Origin: Poronia punctata
Taxonomy: Eukaryota > Ascomycota > Sordariomycetes > Xylariales > Xylariaceae
Direction: 5' to 3'
DNA: 64,000 nt
NCBI GenBank assembly: GCA_022579005.1
Contig: MU401589.1
Coordinates: 41,414-105,413, forward strand
Positions 11,655 through 24,625 of this stretch are shown one piece after another. How positions within the stretch are numbered: position 1 is the stretch's first letter; each line of letters opens with the position of its first letter. The position numbers were made by a program, and so were the translations under genes. The notes under the pieces were generated by a model. It was not told the DNA's origin, ran no database searches, and saw only the letters and a program-made list of their open reading frames with translations.

Positions 11655-13539
11655 CTATGCCTTGGTTCGTTGACCATATGCCTTGGTCACGTAATCGCCA
11701 TCCTTGACGATGAGATCCTCGGGTCTATAATCGTGCTTGCCCGTGAGGTAGCTGGTGAGGATGGCCTTGGTGCCATCGGCGTACCGCTTCTGCGCGTCGA
11801 GCGAGGTTCCCGACATATGGGGGACCATGGCGTTGCCGCCGCCCCAGGGGTTCTTGGCCGTGCGCAGAGGGTGGTCGCCCGGAGCCGGCTGGGGGTACCA
11901 TACGTCGCCGCCGTAGCCGCGGAGATGGCCCGACTTCAGCGCTTCGGCTACGTCCTCCTTGACCACGATGGCGCCTCGGGCGGTGTTGATTAGCCATGAA
12001 CCTGGGCAGTGTTAGTTGTTTTTTTCATCCTTGTTCTCTGTTCTGGGGAGTGACTCACCCTTCTTCATCTTGGAGATGAGGTCCTTGTTGAAGAGACCGC
12101 GAGTCTTCTCGTGCAGAGGGCAGTTGATGGTGACAACGTCGCACTGAGCAAGCATCTCCTCGAGGTCGTCAACACGTCGGCAGCCGATCTCCTTCTCGAC
12201 CTCGGGCTTGAGTGGCTGGTAGTCAAAGTATAGGAGCTCCTTGCAGTCAAAGGCCTTGAGACGACGTAGAACACGCTCACCGATGCGGCCGACGGCCACG
12301 GTACCGACAACCTTGTTCTCGAGATCGTACTCGTTCTTGGCCGCCGCCGCCACGTCCCAGTCGCCCGCTTCGATCTGCTCGTGTGCCGGGACGAAGTTGC
12401 GTACCAGCACCAGGATGGTCATCACGACGTGCTCCGCCACAGACACGACATTGGAGCCCGTAACCTCTGCCACTGTGATACCGCCGTTCGTCTTGTTGGC
12501 GCTGTTTAGGTCTACATGGTCGGACCCGATGCCGGCCGTTACGGCGAGCTTCAGGTTCTTGGCCTTGGCCAGACGCTCGGCTGTCAGGTAGCCCGGGTGG
12601 AAACTGATAATACATGTCAGCTTATCTTTTTCGCTTCATCATGGTCAAAGAAAAAGGGGCGTCTTATTGCGACTCAAGAGTCCCGGCTACTGCCGTGTTG
12701 GGCTTGGGTCGCCGCGCCAAGAAATATGAAATCTGGGGAAAGGTAACATACGGCGTCGTGATGATGATCTCGGCATCTACCAGCTCCTTGTCAAAGGTGG
12801 AGTTCTCGCCCTCTTTATCGGAAGTGGTAACTAGCGTGTGGCCCTGGTCCTCCAGCCATTTCCGAAGGCCAAGTTCGTTTTCTGTCGTTCCCAGAAGCTC
12901 CGGTTGCTATAATTGGGTGAAAAAGATGATCTTGTTAGTCAAAAGTTCTTTCTCGTCGGATAAGGGTGTATGCTGTTCGTGAGGGGAAGCTTGACGAGAT
13001 GCGACATATCCCCCCGGCCTACCCCACACACCCACACACCCACTTCCCCGATGCTTGGACAAGTCCTCTTCCCTCCCCCAACCAGACTAATGCAATGGCC
13101 GTTGACCCCACCAACAGCATGTCAGGGTGGGCGGGAGGTTACGCAAATAATTCGGCGTCGCAGCAGAGAAGCGAGTATGGGCCTGGACTAGCTCTGGGGA
13201 TATCCCTTTGGGAACGGACCGACGACAGAAATATCAGGAGAGAGGCATTCCACATACCTGTTTGGCGTGCTCGCCACCATCATATAATACGGCTAAAACT
13301 TTGACCTTTTCACGTTGTGTCGTCAGCATACGGGCCGAAGGAGACACTCCCACGGAAGGAGATTTGAAAAGCGTCGAGGTAGTGGTTTTGGAGGTTGTCG
13401 CCGCACGTGAGGGTATGCTACCTCTCAACGACACGACAGGACGGGTATGGTTGGAAAAGCGAGCGACTGATGCTCTAGAGAAGGCCGTTGAAGAGACGGG
13501 ACGAGTGCAACGGGGCAGAGATTGGGCTAAGAATACCAT
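11655..13539 (-). CDS. NAD-dependent formate dehydrogenase with N-terminal leader
   Basis: Four exons on the minus strand, 13539-13258, 12906-12752, 12603-12059 and 12001-11655, give 442 residues. The enzyme oxidises formate to CO2 with NAD+. The D-2-hydroxyacid dehydrogenase fold is clear: [15 protein letters not shown], the NAD site [13 protein letters not shown], the catalytic Arg in [10 protein letters not shown], and the catalytic His in [20 protein letters not shown]. Splicing gives the conserved joins AKQ|QPELLG, ITT-P-FHPGY and [13 protein letters not shown]. Residues 1-70 are Arg/Ser/Thr-rich with almost no acidic residues, like a mitochondrial leader, and Met71 precedes the usual cytosolic start ([12 protein letters not shown]), so two products are conceivable. 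The first ATG has the better context. Intron 1 is long (351 bp). Family assignment is firm; localisation is inference. Confidence 0.95.
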
Positions 13540-15622
13540 TTTGAATATTATGCGGGTCGACCTCGACCAAGAACTTATAAAAAGGAGGGGATGGTTGGAT
13601 AACTGGGACGCGTATACTTCTAGTCCGGATAGTAAGCTTCGTCCGGGGGGAGTCGGGGTTTTAAGGATAATTCAACGGATGAGAATAGTGTAGCCAAGAG
13701 AGTTGATGATGTGATAGTAGAGCAAAATCAAAGACATCATAGTGGAGGGGGCCATCCCAATTTATGGTCAAGCTCGAATCTGTGACGATGGGAGATGCCA
13801 ATCACGAAAAGGGGCCTCCATTCTCCCTGTCGCTCTCGTTTCAGTGGGCCAGGGGCAATGGGCGAATCTCCGAGACATAACCAAGTTACCGTATGCGCGG
13901 CACGAGATCCAGCAGTTGAGGGGTAAGATGTAAGAGCTAGGCAGATAGGTACGTATAGTTGGAAAGCATGTAGCGACGTTGGCACGTTGGTATCGGGTAA
14001 TATCAATCAATCCTACATATTCGACCGTCCTCTGGTGGCGCTTGTTGGCGAGGGCTGTCATCTAATTCGCCGGCCGTCATTTGACCGCGCTGCTATAGAG
14101 CGCAATTACTTTTACGAAAGAACAATTGGATGAGGCAATTCGCCGGACTGGATGGGCGAAACTTTCTCCGCATTCGCATGCCGAGTTCTTCGTTCCCAAG
14201 GATGGCATCGCCCATAGCTTAGGATAGCTGCTGTACACCTGTTGTGTACCGGGCATAGATGTGCTCCTTGAATTGGATCACGTAAAGCTTTACTCGGCCC
14301 CGCAACGGGCAGGCCTCGGGGATGGCTCGGTGTGTCTGTCTAGCTGGCTATGCCACCCTTTTCGGTGAAGAGGATACATACCCTTCTACAAGTGGCTCCT
14401 CGTTCCGACTCCGACTTAATTGAAACATTATTGTCGGTTTAATCATCTGTTTCGCGTCAATTGAGAACTCGGACGAGTCTGCGCGCACACATCGTGGTAT
14501 CAAGTTGCTCCGGTATCTAGGGACAGCCTGTAGATAATTACAGGAAATTTAGCTGAAAGCTTTTTCGGTAGTCGGTGAAGTGGAGCGTCTTAGCATCTAT
14601 TTTGGCAGATGGGCACGCTGGAGGCGCTTGCCGCAGCGCTGTGGATACTATGCGTAGTCTCCGTCGTCATACATACGCCATATACCCGACATTAGGTACC
14701 TTACCTACTCGTACCTATCTACACGTACTTACTGATCCAAGCGAGGCGCGACTGTGCGAGCTGGACTGCAATGGCTTTCAATTGCGTGGCGCGTCTATTC
14801 CTGCAATCGCAACTGTGTCCTGCCCGTCACGCCTCAAATCCTTTGTGGTCCCAAGTCCTGTTCGTATCAAATTGTGGACGATGCAGTTTCTATATGTTTG
14901 GTTGGTATTCGGGATGAGATAAGTCGGTTGCCGGAAGCTGCATATGCCAAGCCGATTGGAGCACAATCCGCCGGGTGATTGCATCTTTCAGCGCGCACGC
15001 TGATCACCATTGCGACTACGAGTATTGTCTTTCCCATGGTTCGGGAATAGGGTATCAGCACTGGAGCAAGTTCGGCGTCTGATTTACCTGGCTATTGACC
15101 AGACTACGTTACGTGTACGTCTACAATTTCGCAGGTGTTTACCCAGCGGAGAATATGGACACCATCCATTGAATACAAACTACTCTAACTGCCCTTTCCG
15201 AGACCCCGAACTCCCAAGTCTAACCTGCTCCATCGAGTATATTTTGTCTCCGATCTTGCAGTTGCCTCCGTACCACTCCGAGATAGGGCTTCTTCGGACC
15301 ATGATACAGCTATTCGACGCCGGACAAATACTTCATTATCCGTGGAACAACATGCTACGCCGAAATTGAGGGACCATCATCCTGGTCACACCCCGTCGCG
15401 TCACTAATAGTGTGTAAGGTGCCAGAGACACCGCATGACTTTTTCTTCGAGCCGCGAGCAGGATAGATACTAGAGACAACAAGGACGCCGTGATGGGGCG
15501 AACACGAGTTACGATATTGTCCATCGAGAGAGCAGCGTCGCGGGTGGTCGACGAAACAGTTGTCGGCCCTTTTAAGCAATGCCTCTTGTTGGCTTCGATA
15601 TGCTTAGACACTGTAATGGCCT
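13540..15622. other. Intergenic region between FDH and the PEBP-like gene
   Basis: No supported gene. It contains the FDH promoter on its left side, including a minus-strand TATA-like sequence around 13576, only about 37 bp before the first FDH ATG, and the 3' flank of the PEBP-like gene on its right. A TACTCGTA octamer lies at 14706-14713. Open frames here have no recognisable motif. Confidence 0.5.
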
Positions 15623-16459
15623 CTAGTAAATGCGGAAAACCTCTACCGGACCCGGATTCGTCACGTTGAAAAAGTTCCCGGCAACCACCTTGTCTACCAG
15701 TCCCGCCGATGTCAGGACGTCTTGGGCGATGAAGTTTTGTCGATTCTCCGCTGCTGCCTCAAGAACAGCTAGGTCTTCGTCTGATGCTCCCGATGTGTTG
15801 ACCAAGATCTGTGTGTACCGATGGGACAAAGGTGTCTTCGCTGGGGGGCCTGGTCCTAGATATGGCGCAAAGGCTTCATCTTGCGGCACTGAGAATATAA
15901 AAGCGTCTTGGGAGCCAAGGGTGGTGTTCAAGGGCGTCGAGGATGGACTCTGTGTCAGGCCTGTCTGCAACCACTGCATAAAATGTAGTTAGGACTTGCT
16001 AACGCCCATACAAAACGATAGTTCTGAACGAGCCATTGCGCCGAAAACCACCTCTAACGAGGCAACAGTTTTCCAATCAAGAGATAGACCGAACGAGACA
16101 ACAGAAGGTTGCAATGCGCATTACTTACGTGCAGGAGCGTGTGAGGTTCTTCTGTGGGAATGTCTAGATCGATCATAAGAACCGCGAACGACGTTCCATC
16201 GAGTCTCTTTAGCGATGCGATCGTGGGTGCCGTCTGCGTGTCTGATCCTTTCCGTTAATAACCCATGGGCTTTGCCTCGATTCCAAGTATCGGACATACT
16301 ATCTTTCGGGACCACCACGCCATCCTGCGCCGCTATATTGCCGTATACCACTAGAAGGCTTTCTTCACTTGCTGGTTCAAAGCCGGCCGGAGTAGCACCA
16401 AGCGCCCCCGATGCCGATACGACGAGTGTTAAGAGACTTTGGACAGTATTCGATCGCAT
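15623..16459 (-). CDS. Secreted phosphatidylethanolamine-binding protein (PEBP) family protein
   Basis: Three exons on the minus strand, 16459-16300, 16241-16129 and 15973-15623, give 207 residues. Residues 1-21 form a signal peptide (hydrophobic core LLTLVVSASGALG). After splicing, the PEBP core is seen: DGTSFAVLMIDLDIPTEEPH, then LLHWLQTGLT, a PGPPAKTPLSHRYTQILV segment carrying the conserved His-Arg-Tyr, and a C-terminal FFNVTNP. The ligand-pocket motif DPDxP of classical PEBPs appears as DLDIP. NFFNVTNPGPVEVF resembles the end of fungal secreted PEBPs. The role of such secreted fungal proteins is mostly unknown; lipid or small-anion binding is inferred from the fold. Intron donors are GTATGT and GTAAGT. 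Without splicing, no single frame reveals the domain. Confidence 0.85.
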
Positions 16460-19400
16460 TTTGACAACTATACTTTATTTGTATTGAGATACCCGAATTT
16501 CAATATTTATGAAAGCAAGAGGACGGATGCTGGTAGGATACACAGATGAAGAGAAGATAGAAGACAAGAACTTGTGCAATGTGGACCTTGAGTCTGAAGC
16601 GTTTTTATATTCCTGACGATATGGCCATGTGGCCAAGTCTAGGTAAGTCACGACAACAGTTAGCGCTTTCCATTGACAAATTCGATCTCAAAGGTTCCCA
16701 AATACCGTGCATCTTGAAACGTCGCAACTTGATGGATCTGCGACAAAAACCGATGCGCCAAGACATAAATCTGCTGTAACAGTAAGCGTGTTGGAAAATA
16801 GAAAGATCTCCCGTTGAGCCTTCCCTAACCACTTATTAACCGGTACGCTACGGTTGACCCATAGTGCTTGCCTCCGGAACGGATGCTTGAATTGGAAATT
16901 ACCTTACCTACCTCTGCTGCTCCCATTTTGATGTTGTTTTAACGCAACCACCCCACAAAGGGCTTACCTAACCCGGCAGTTGTGAAGATGGTTCCTGTTC
17001 GTCATTTCCACCAATCCTCTGACGCAATGTTTCTCAGTCACTCAGTAAAACATGCGGACGCCACGCTGAGTACCTAAGTAATTAGAAACTCATAATCTTT
17101 GAGATCTCGGGCTATAAAGCCAGGGGTAACGCGGCTGGCACGCAAGAGTGGCAAGATTTGATTCAAATTGAATGGGCATAATACCAACTGACTACAGCAT
17201 TACCGTGAATCTTTCATCCATTGAATCCGTCGAACTAGAAGACGCACATCTCACCCATGGGAGAAATCTTCGAATACAAGATGGTGGCCACCCTCACCGT
17301 TAACTGATGGGTTCTGACAATGACGAATGACGTTGGTTTGAGGTACGAACGGGACGAAAGGCGAGTGCGCGATAAACTAGGGCAAGATCAAGATTTATGA
17401 TGGTGAACTACGTTTTCATCTGCTTGATCATATCTTGATACGAGGTGGAATTAGTCTAGGCATAGCGGACGACGACGTCCGTGAGTTCTTATAGTCGTGC
17501 TCTTTTGAAGCGGCTGTGACATATTTACTACTTCATCATCTGTATCGACATCGTCGTTGCTTAGCCATCGACTTGAATACCATGACACCCTGTCCGACAG
17601 GCCTGAGTAAAGTATGGTTTTCATGTGACGTATTTGCACGGTTGAGACAGCGGAAGCAGGGCTGGATTCCCCCAAAGTATTGCGCATCGCCTGCTATAGT
17701 TTCTGTTGTTGTCTCGATACATTCCAATCGATACATTACAGACTGACTACGTGGCTGTGGCTCGAAGGTTGGCAACCCATGGCGAAGTAGACTTAGGTTC
17801 TGTGCGTTACTATACCGAGTCTTGCGGACCACAACCCAATGTTGAGGACTTGTCCAGAGGGCACTCTTTTCACGGTCGACGTTTAACCTTACTACTACTG
17901 CCTATCGTCGTTTTGCACTTGCAACTACCGTATTTCACGACGGAGAAAGAGTCCCGGCTCGTCCTCCTTGCATCTCTAGATTTGTGTGCATGGTCGCAGC
18001 TACTAAACTGCAAAAGTACCGACGTATATAAGATGTAGCCTATGTAGCCCGGATGTCAAACATGGTGTTTTGCTAGTAATGATACCTGTCGTATATAGTA
18101 ATCGTTCATGATTTTACAGGCCACGAAGAAAACGAGTGAATCGGTTCTATAGTTCGTACAAGCAATACTGCCGGTAGAGCTAAGAAAGACATAGATGAAC
18201 CAATAAATCTTTCAAGAGACGGAATGCAATCTGTCCAAAACGGATACTTTCATTCTAGGTATGAGTCAAATCAAGGTAGGATTAAAGACTAATGATTAGA
18301 ACGGTTCTCAAGCTACTCCAAGCCTGCAGAAAAGGCATATGAGTATGTAGTGTGGCAAATGGGAATCGAAAAGTCGCTTTGCAAGCCTGCAAAAAAGAGA
18401 GGAACCTACCTATTCATAGGCTTCTAAAGTTACTGGTCCATATCGTTGGAGTCCCTTGACCAGCAGTTAGTTGGAAGCACGAGTCTTTGTGCCAGATTCT
18501 TCCATCATCTTTCGGCCCTTTCCCTTCGACGCGGAACGTCCCGTCGTGAACCGACCAATATACGGACGACGCGAATAAAAAAATAATCGGAAAATGAAAC
18601 ATCCAGACAGCACGTGTAACCGTGACCCGCGAAGAAAATTCCCCCATTTCCGCTCCGGTATTACGGATGAGAACTGGAGGCGAACTTTGTCTCATTTTAA
18701 ACCGAGGTTCGGGATGAAAAGCTGGAAGGCTGTGTAAGTAAGTAGGTGACACGGACACGGGAGTTGACGCGTTGTCTCAGAGATGGGATAGATCAGCCGT
18801 GAGGCCCATGAATTACCGAGCAGAGATCCAGATGTCCGCGTTTGATGTAGTTTTTTGTGTCACAAAGACCTTTTTACTGTCCCGCCTAGGTTAGGTACTG
18901 TAGAAGGCCTCAGCGGGCATTGCGGATTCCCTGGTGGTGGAAAGCGTCAGGGCCACGGGAGCGCCATCTCTGTTCCACGGCGTACCTGGACACGACTTGG
19001 TTGGCAACGAGATAGTCAAACAAGTTGCAAAGAGCCACGATCCGCAACACCTATTTTGTTGGCTGGATCTCAGTAAATTCCTTTTCCAGATCTACGTCTT
19101 TGGCTGATGGCTGTTACTTTATGATTCTGCCATTGTCCTGGACTGATGACCGAAGGGACTTTTGACAAAGAGCGAATGGATGGATAAGCTCTCAAAGTCA
19201 TATGACCGCGAGTCCGCGACCCCATCTGACCAGGAACCAAGTCATATGAGTTTTAGGCTCGGAATTTGATCGGCCAGATAGAACTAATGAGTATCGAATC
19301 GAAGGACTTCGTATCCTATAAACAGTAGTATCAAACAGGTCTTTAAAACGGCCACTTTCCATTGTCGTTCGATACCCCGGAAATAGGGGACGTACTCCAC

Positions 19401-22400
19401 TTGAAACTGGCTATATTGGTTCCCCTTTGTTTTAGTGGGGTAAAGCTAGTTGCCCCTCCCCTCCAACATCTAGCGCTATAAGTGTAATATGGAGAGCGTG
19501 CTCGCGCTTATCATTGGTAGCTGATTTTTTGACGTGGGAATCAGCGCCGAAATGAGAACAACCACAATTGTTCTAGACACAAACAAGCCTTCGAACACGA
19601 GCTATTTGAAGAAATCTTGGGTTATGATCCTGGCACTCTGGGTTGGCGATCCCCAAAGTAAAACATACGATGTCCCATGCTCCAAGGCGTAGTATGTGGT
19701 ATACTTTGGTAAACAACAGAATGGGTTGTCGTCGACTAGGGCTGATCTGAATATCGAATACACATCCCGCTCACTACACTATAACTAGTGGCAGATACCG
19801 CGTGCTAGTTAGTCACTCGAAGACCCTCTCCGAGTGTTAGTGTCGATATAACCAGATGGCTGCCACCTTGCTTGAACATTGGAGCTGGTCTTTGAACGTG
19901 GAGGTCGAACCCGCAAGGCATACCCTTCGTGGTATAAGACGACAGCAGCAGGCCAAAAGCTGCTCGGTTATTCGCAGTCAGTGTCGGCCACAGATGTAGT
20001 GTTGCCTGCATGGACAAGGAAGGTTGAGCTGGAGATATGAACCTCGTTGGCCCTTCGGAAGAGATAGCCCCAAGTCGGCTTGCTGGACCCGTTGAATCTG
20101 TTGAAATTCAGACCAGTCATCGATCAGGTTCTTGAAGCTTTGGACGGAGAGGATGGCGATCCTTTCACACCATCTTCCAGTCACGTTACTTTTTGACTCC
20201 GGAAATCCTGCATCAGTCAGTTTCTTCAATTTGCCCAATGAGAATTCAAAGATCCTTGTCCACCTGAATAAACCCCTGTCACCCTCATCCAGGCGGCTAC
20301 AATTGGGTACTGATCCATGCTCTGTCCCGGCTAGCCTCAAATGCTAAAGAGGATCGTTCCGAGACTAGGGCCGGTCTTCCTGTTTTGGAAACATGATCGT
20401 GACTGCCTGCTATCCTGTAGATAAGTAATCATCTGTTTATCTTGTCGGCTCACAATTGGTAAAACGAAAGGATACCGATTGATTGTGTTATCGAGATCGA
20501 ATGGTCCTTTGGCGGTTGATAATCGTAACTGTCCATTCCGTTTCCGCTGTCCCAACTTCTGGGTAATCACTATCGACATTGCCTAAAAGGATCAAGAATT
20601 GAGGGAGCCTCCTCTCGGTGGGTGCAGATGCCACGTCACTAGCCACATAAACATAGCCACAACAGACCTCTTAAAGCCGTGTCCGATTTGAGTGCATATT
20701 CCTGCCCTATTACGCGGCGACGTAGCAAGAGTTATGGGGCCGCCATATACCGTCCAGTCAGCCCAACAGGTGACAGGGGGCCCAAATCTGCATCTTCAAG
20801 AGCCAGATAACGTATAGCGTAGATACTGGGGCACAACACGTGCATACGAATAGAAGGTACCCGTTAGGTGAGGCATTGTGGCGGAGTGCAGCATTAGGAT
20901 AAGTTTTTACCCAGGCTTTCTTCATTGTTCGCTTACGAACGAAGACACTTGCCACAGTTTTCTGCATGTTGCCCCTAGGTGAAGAGGTCCATTGGACGAC
21001 CCGACTGTCCGTCAACCTCGTGCATATGTCTCAGACACGCAGCTCTTGGTGACGTGAGTGGTCCTTGGCTCTTGGGAGCGTTAAGTCTCCCCGGATCATG
21101 CACCTTTCAGCTTGCCTGGTTGCCATATCTCCACTATATGCCGCTGTCGAGGAGTTGATGATGTGCCTTGGGAACACCGTTGTAAGGAGACATGGATACT
21201 AGTGCATACAGGTGCAGTTGGCGATGCTTTAAGTCGTTAATGAAGACTAGAAATGTGCCTATCGACTATCCAGGGCTTGGAGCACCCAAAGATAGGAGTG
21301 GTGGGATACCCACCTATGAGTACCTAGTTAACGTAAGTAATACTGTAGGTAATGATAATGAGTCAAGATACATGCTCAGTAACGCATATGCAAGATTCTG
21401 GGGGTAGCGGCCAAAGGGGAATTCTAATTGGAATAAAATCGAAAGGCAGAAGCCAATCAGAAAAATAGAAAGTCGAGCCAGGATGCCAGGCTTGCCTAGG
21501 ATAATGGGGCCCCTGCTTAGACTACTCGCACATTAGAAGAGATCACCATTTCAGAATGTCTCACCCCAAGGGCCCAAGCAGCCCGGTGTACCAACGACTA
21601 GCGGCAGAAAAGACACTTCGAGTTACTGAAAGTAGAAACGGGTAGTTATCTAGATATCAGGGGGGTCATCTGCTGCTTGAAGGGATGCTTGGAGAGGCAG
21701 CAGACTGATATGCTGGAGTAAATATGATACATCCGGAAAAGTGCCCACAGAGAGTTCCCCTTGATTGATCACGCAAAGTATTCTAAATAATACTGAGCCC
21801 AAGTGTGGTGTCGCTGGCGGGAGACGATCGCAGAAGTTCCTCCCGTTTTACCCAAAGTATGGGGGAATGTGGAGAGAGAAATGTATGAGTGCAGTACTGC
21901 GGCAGGCGTAACATCTTGAATGGCTGTCGCCGTCATCCTAAGTAGCGGCGATTAACGTGATCTAAAGCTTGTTGCATACGTACGAGTAAAGGAAATGGTC
22001 GACCGATGTTGTTGTCCAACTGCATCGACGCATTTGCACCACTCACGTCGTGGGTATTGTGCATGGATGAATCGGACGGTCCGTGCTTTTACCGAGTACC
22101 TTATCGAGCATACAATGGCTTGCGTGCCGTCAGCCACAGAATGCTGCCCGGTGCGGTTATGTAAGCGATGATCTACTCCACCGATGAGGCGCTCAAAGTC
22201 GGCTAAAATCTTTCCAGGCGGCCAGGGTGTTGTAACGGGTCCCCATCACCGGTATTTCGCCTGGTTGCCTCTGCCCCCGCTAATACCTAACCTACCTCTT
22301 GCGTGCATTGCAAGGTAAGGTACGAGTAGGTACACCTACGAGTACAATCGCGAAGAAAATGATATCTTTCTAGGGACTTACTGCCGGGCAGGTATGCGTG

Positions 22401-24625
22401 ATGGAACGATTCCAGTATTCCGGACATGCAGGGCATCTGTTTCAGCTACACTGGCTACTTGCAGGCAGATCAAGCATTTGATGGTCACGCTCAAGTGTCC
22501 TAACATTGATCATATGTGCTGGCTTGCCCTTCATCGACAGTAGGTCTGCCCAAGAAGCCCAGCAAGTTAACTGGACACAGAAGCCTGTTATATTTCAGTA
22601 CTCGTTTCAACTTGAAGCCTCTACCCTTGCTGCCTATCAACCTTTGATATGGGCTCCTCTTCGTCATATACGGTACGGACGAGGGGTAATACTGTGCGAC
22701 TAGATTAATAACATTGGTTATATCTACATGTTGTTTATCTTGTGAAAGTCTGCTGAGACTCAAAATATGAGCAGAATTTGCACAAATCTCATGGCATTGG
22801 CTGTTTTGGTTGCCAGTACCTGCACGGGCTACAGGGTTACCTGCATGCACCCCGGCAAGTTGCCCTTTGTCCCCCTCCACTACACCCAAGCAGGAAAAGT
22901 TCTACAAGCTCTCCAGGGTTTTGGTTGGACGTTGTCGGGCCCTCTTCGACAAATAACGTCGTTCAGCACCTTTTACGGCATTCTCATAGGGCGTCGGAAT
23001 ATGCATCACCCACGTCCACTTTTTCTAGCAGATTGCGCCCGGCGCCTGTAGGGTGTTGTTTTGCAACATGAGGGCGCATACGAAGCCCCGAGGTATCATC
23101 CTGCCCACTGCTCCCTCGTCGACGCGTACCTAGCACGCTCTGCCTCTATCTATCGATCTCCTTGCAAATATCGTTTGCTCTTGCAAGTTTTGGCTACTTA
23201 GACAAAGCCGATGATCCTGACTGGGCATCGCTCTTATGTCGTTACGATACTATGGATTGGCCATCTACAGCACCCTCGGCCGATGAGGTTGTGCTTGTCT
23301 TGCCATGTTTAACTTGGCCCGGTGGCGTCAAAGTTGCGGGCTCTGTGTGCATTTGTTCTACAACGGTAGGCCGCGCTGGCGCAATACTGCGCGCGGTATT
23401 AGCAGGCATTTGACAAGGTAAAAGTCCCTGGGAAAAGCTGTTAGCTTGTTGATCGGCCCTAGGGCTGCTCCGCAGAATCCGTTGTTGTGCAGTCGGCGAT
23501 TCCTGAGTGCAGCAAGAGTACGCCTCTTGGCTTTTGCAGGGGTTTGCCATTCTACGCCACGGCGACCCACGCGATCCTCTCGCTTTTAGTATACCAACCA
23601 AACAACCAAGCACCCTCTCCCTCGCCAGCCGCTCTTGGGGTACATTGTCGCTACTGGTTGAATGCCAAAAATATTCCACTAATCCATGTAACTTGTTGAA
23701 GGCACCTGAGGTACCTTATATACCTCATGGCTGTCTCGCCCTCACGAGTCCTCCGATGGTTTCCCCGATGCTACCTCCCTTTACTTCTCAACCGTCTCTG
23801 AATAATTGTACCATGTTAAAATTTTTGTTTTTCTCTACAGCCTACTAATTTTGACCAGAACAACCTGGCAGATTCGTCTACAATTTTACCGTACTCCTTG
23901 CGTCACATTATTGTGATGGAAGCTCCTTCCCGGCGGACCTTGTTCCTTCTTGCCCTGATATAGAAAGAAGGGCGAATTCCGGCGCCAAAGCTGCTAGACG
24001 CCCTGGCCCCTCACTTATCACATCAGGCCTGCACCCTGTTCACACCTAGCACGTCCAGATCTTCACCTTTTTTCGGTTTCTTGACGGGACGGCCCACATC
24101 TCTCAATAAGGGACCGTCCACTTCCTTTTCTCACGGCACTCGCTTCATCCCGACGACTAACACGCGTGTTTTCACTCGTGTTTTTCCTGTCTAACTTGCT
24201 ATAACGGCTCGCTTATTAGTCATTTGATCCTTCGAAATCCCACAACTCCGAAGCATTACTCCAAGAGTGAGCTGCAGAGCTGTCGCGCCGTAAATTCATT
24301 GGGTCCCAAAATTTCTTCTAGAGTGTCGAAATCTTTTCTGACACGAAACTTGTCCAGTTGCAGGGAGCTTGGCTTGGTCATAATTACCTAGTTTCATGTT
24401 TTGTTTTTTTGTGCCGAAGTCCAATTGTCAGTGAAAGCGAGAGGGGTGTTCCATGTTGCCACAGTAAGAACCTCCTAACTCTGCGTATTCACTAGAGCAA
24501 GCAAAGAGCGATGCTGATAGGACCGAAGGTAGCAAAACAACAAACATATGATGAGACCGCTATTCGTCTTATAACATGATTGGAGGATCATCTGATTTGC
24601 TGTTATTGTTAAAGGAACAGGCAAC
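16460..24625. other. Gene-poor stretch of about 8 kb
   Basis: I examined the open frames on both strands and found none with a recognisable domain, nor a splice chain that extends one. Base composition looks ordinary, not AT-rich, so this is not a C-to-T mutated block like the right end. Two TACGAGTA copies lie at 22321 and 22337, within a cluster of GTAGGTA-type words. The last ~500 bp, C/T-rich, are the likely promoter and leader of the next gene. Long non-coding RNAs or lineage-specific small genes could be hidden here. Confidence 0.5.

Noticed and set aside
11643..11993. A 116-codon plus-strand ORF
   Set aside because: It is the shadow of FDH exon 4.
13208..13693. A 161-codon plus-strand ORF
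   Set aside because: It is antisense to FDH exon 1 and has no motif of its own.
16121..16459. The unspliced 112-codon ORF with a signal peptide as a small secreted protein
   Set aside because: Two introns restore a full PEBP domain in another frame, which explains the signal peptide better.
22321..22344. Two spaced TACGAGTA copies considered as a CRISPR-like or operator array
   Set aside because: The genome is fungal, spacing is irregular across the window, and no adjacent gene suggests an operator.
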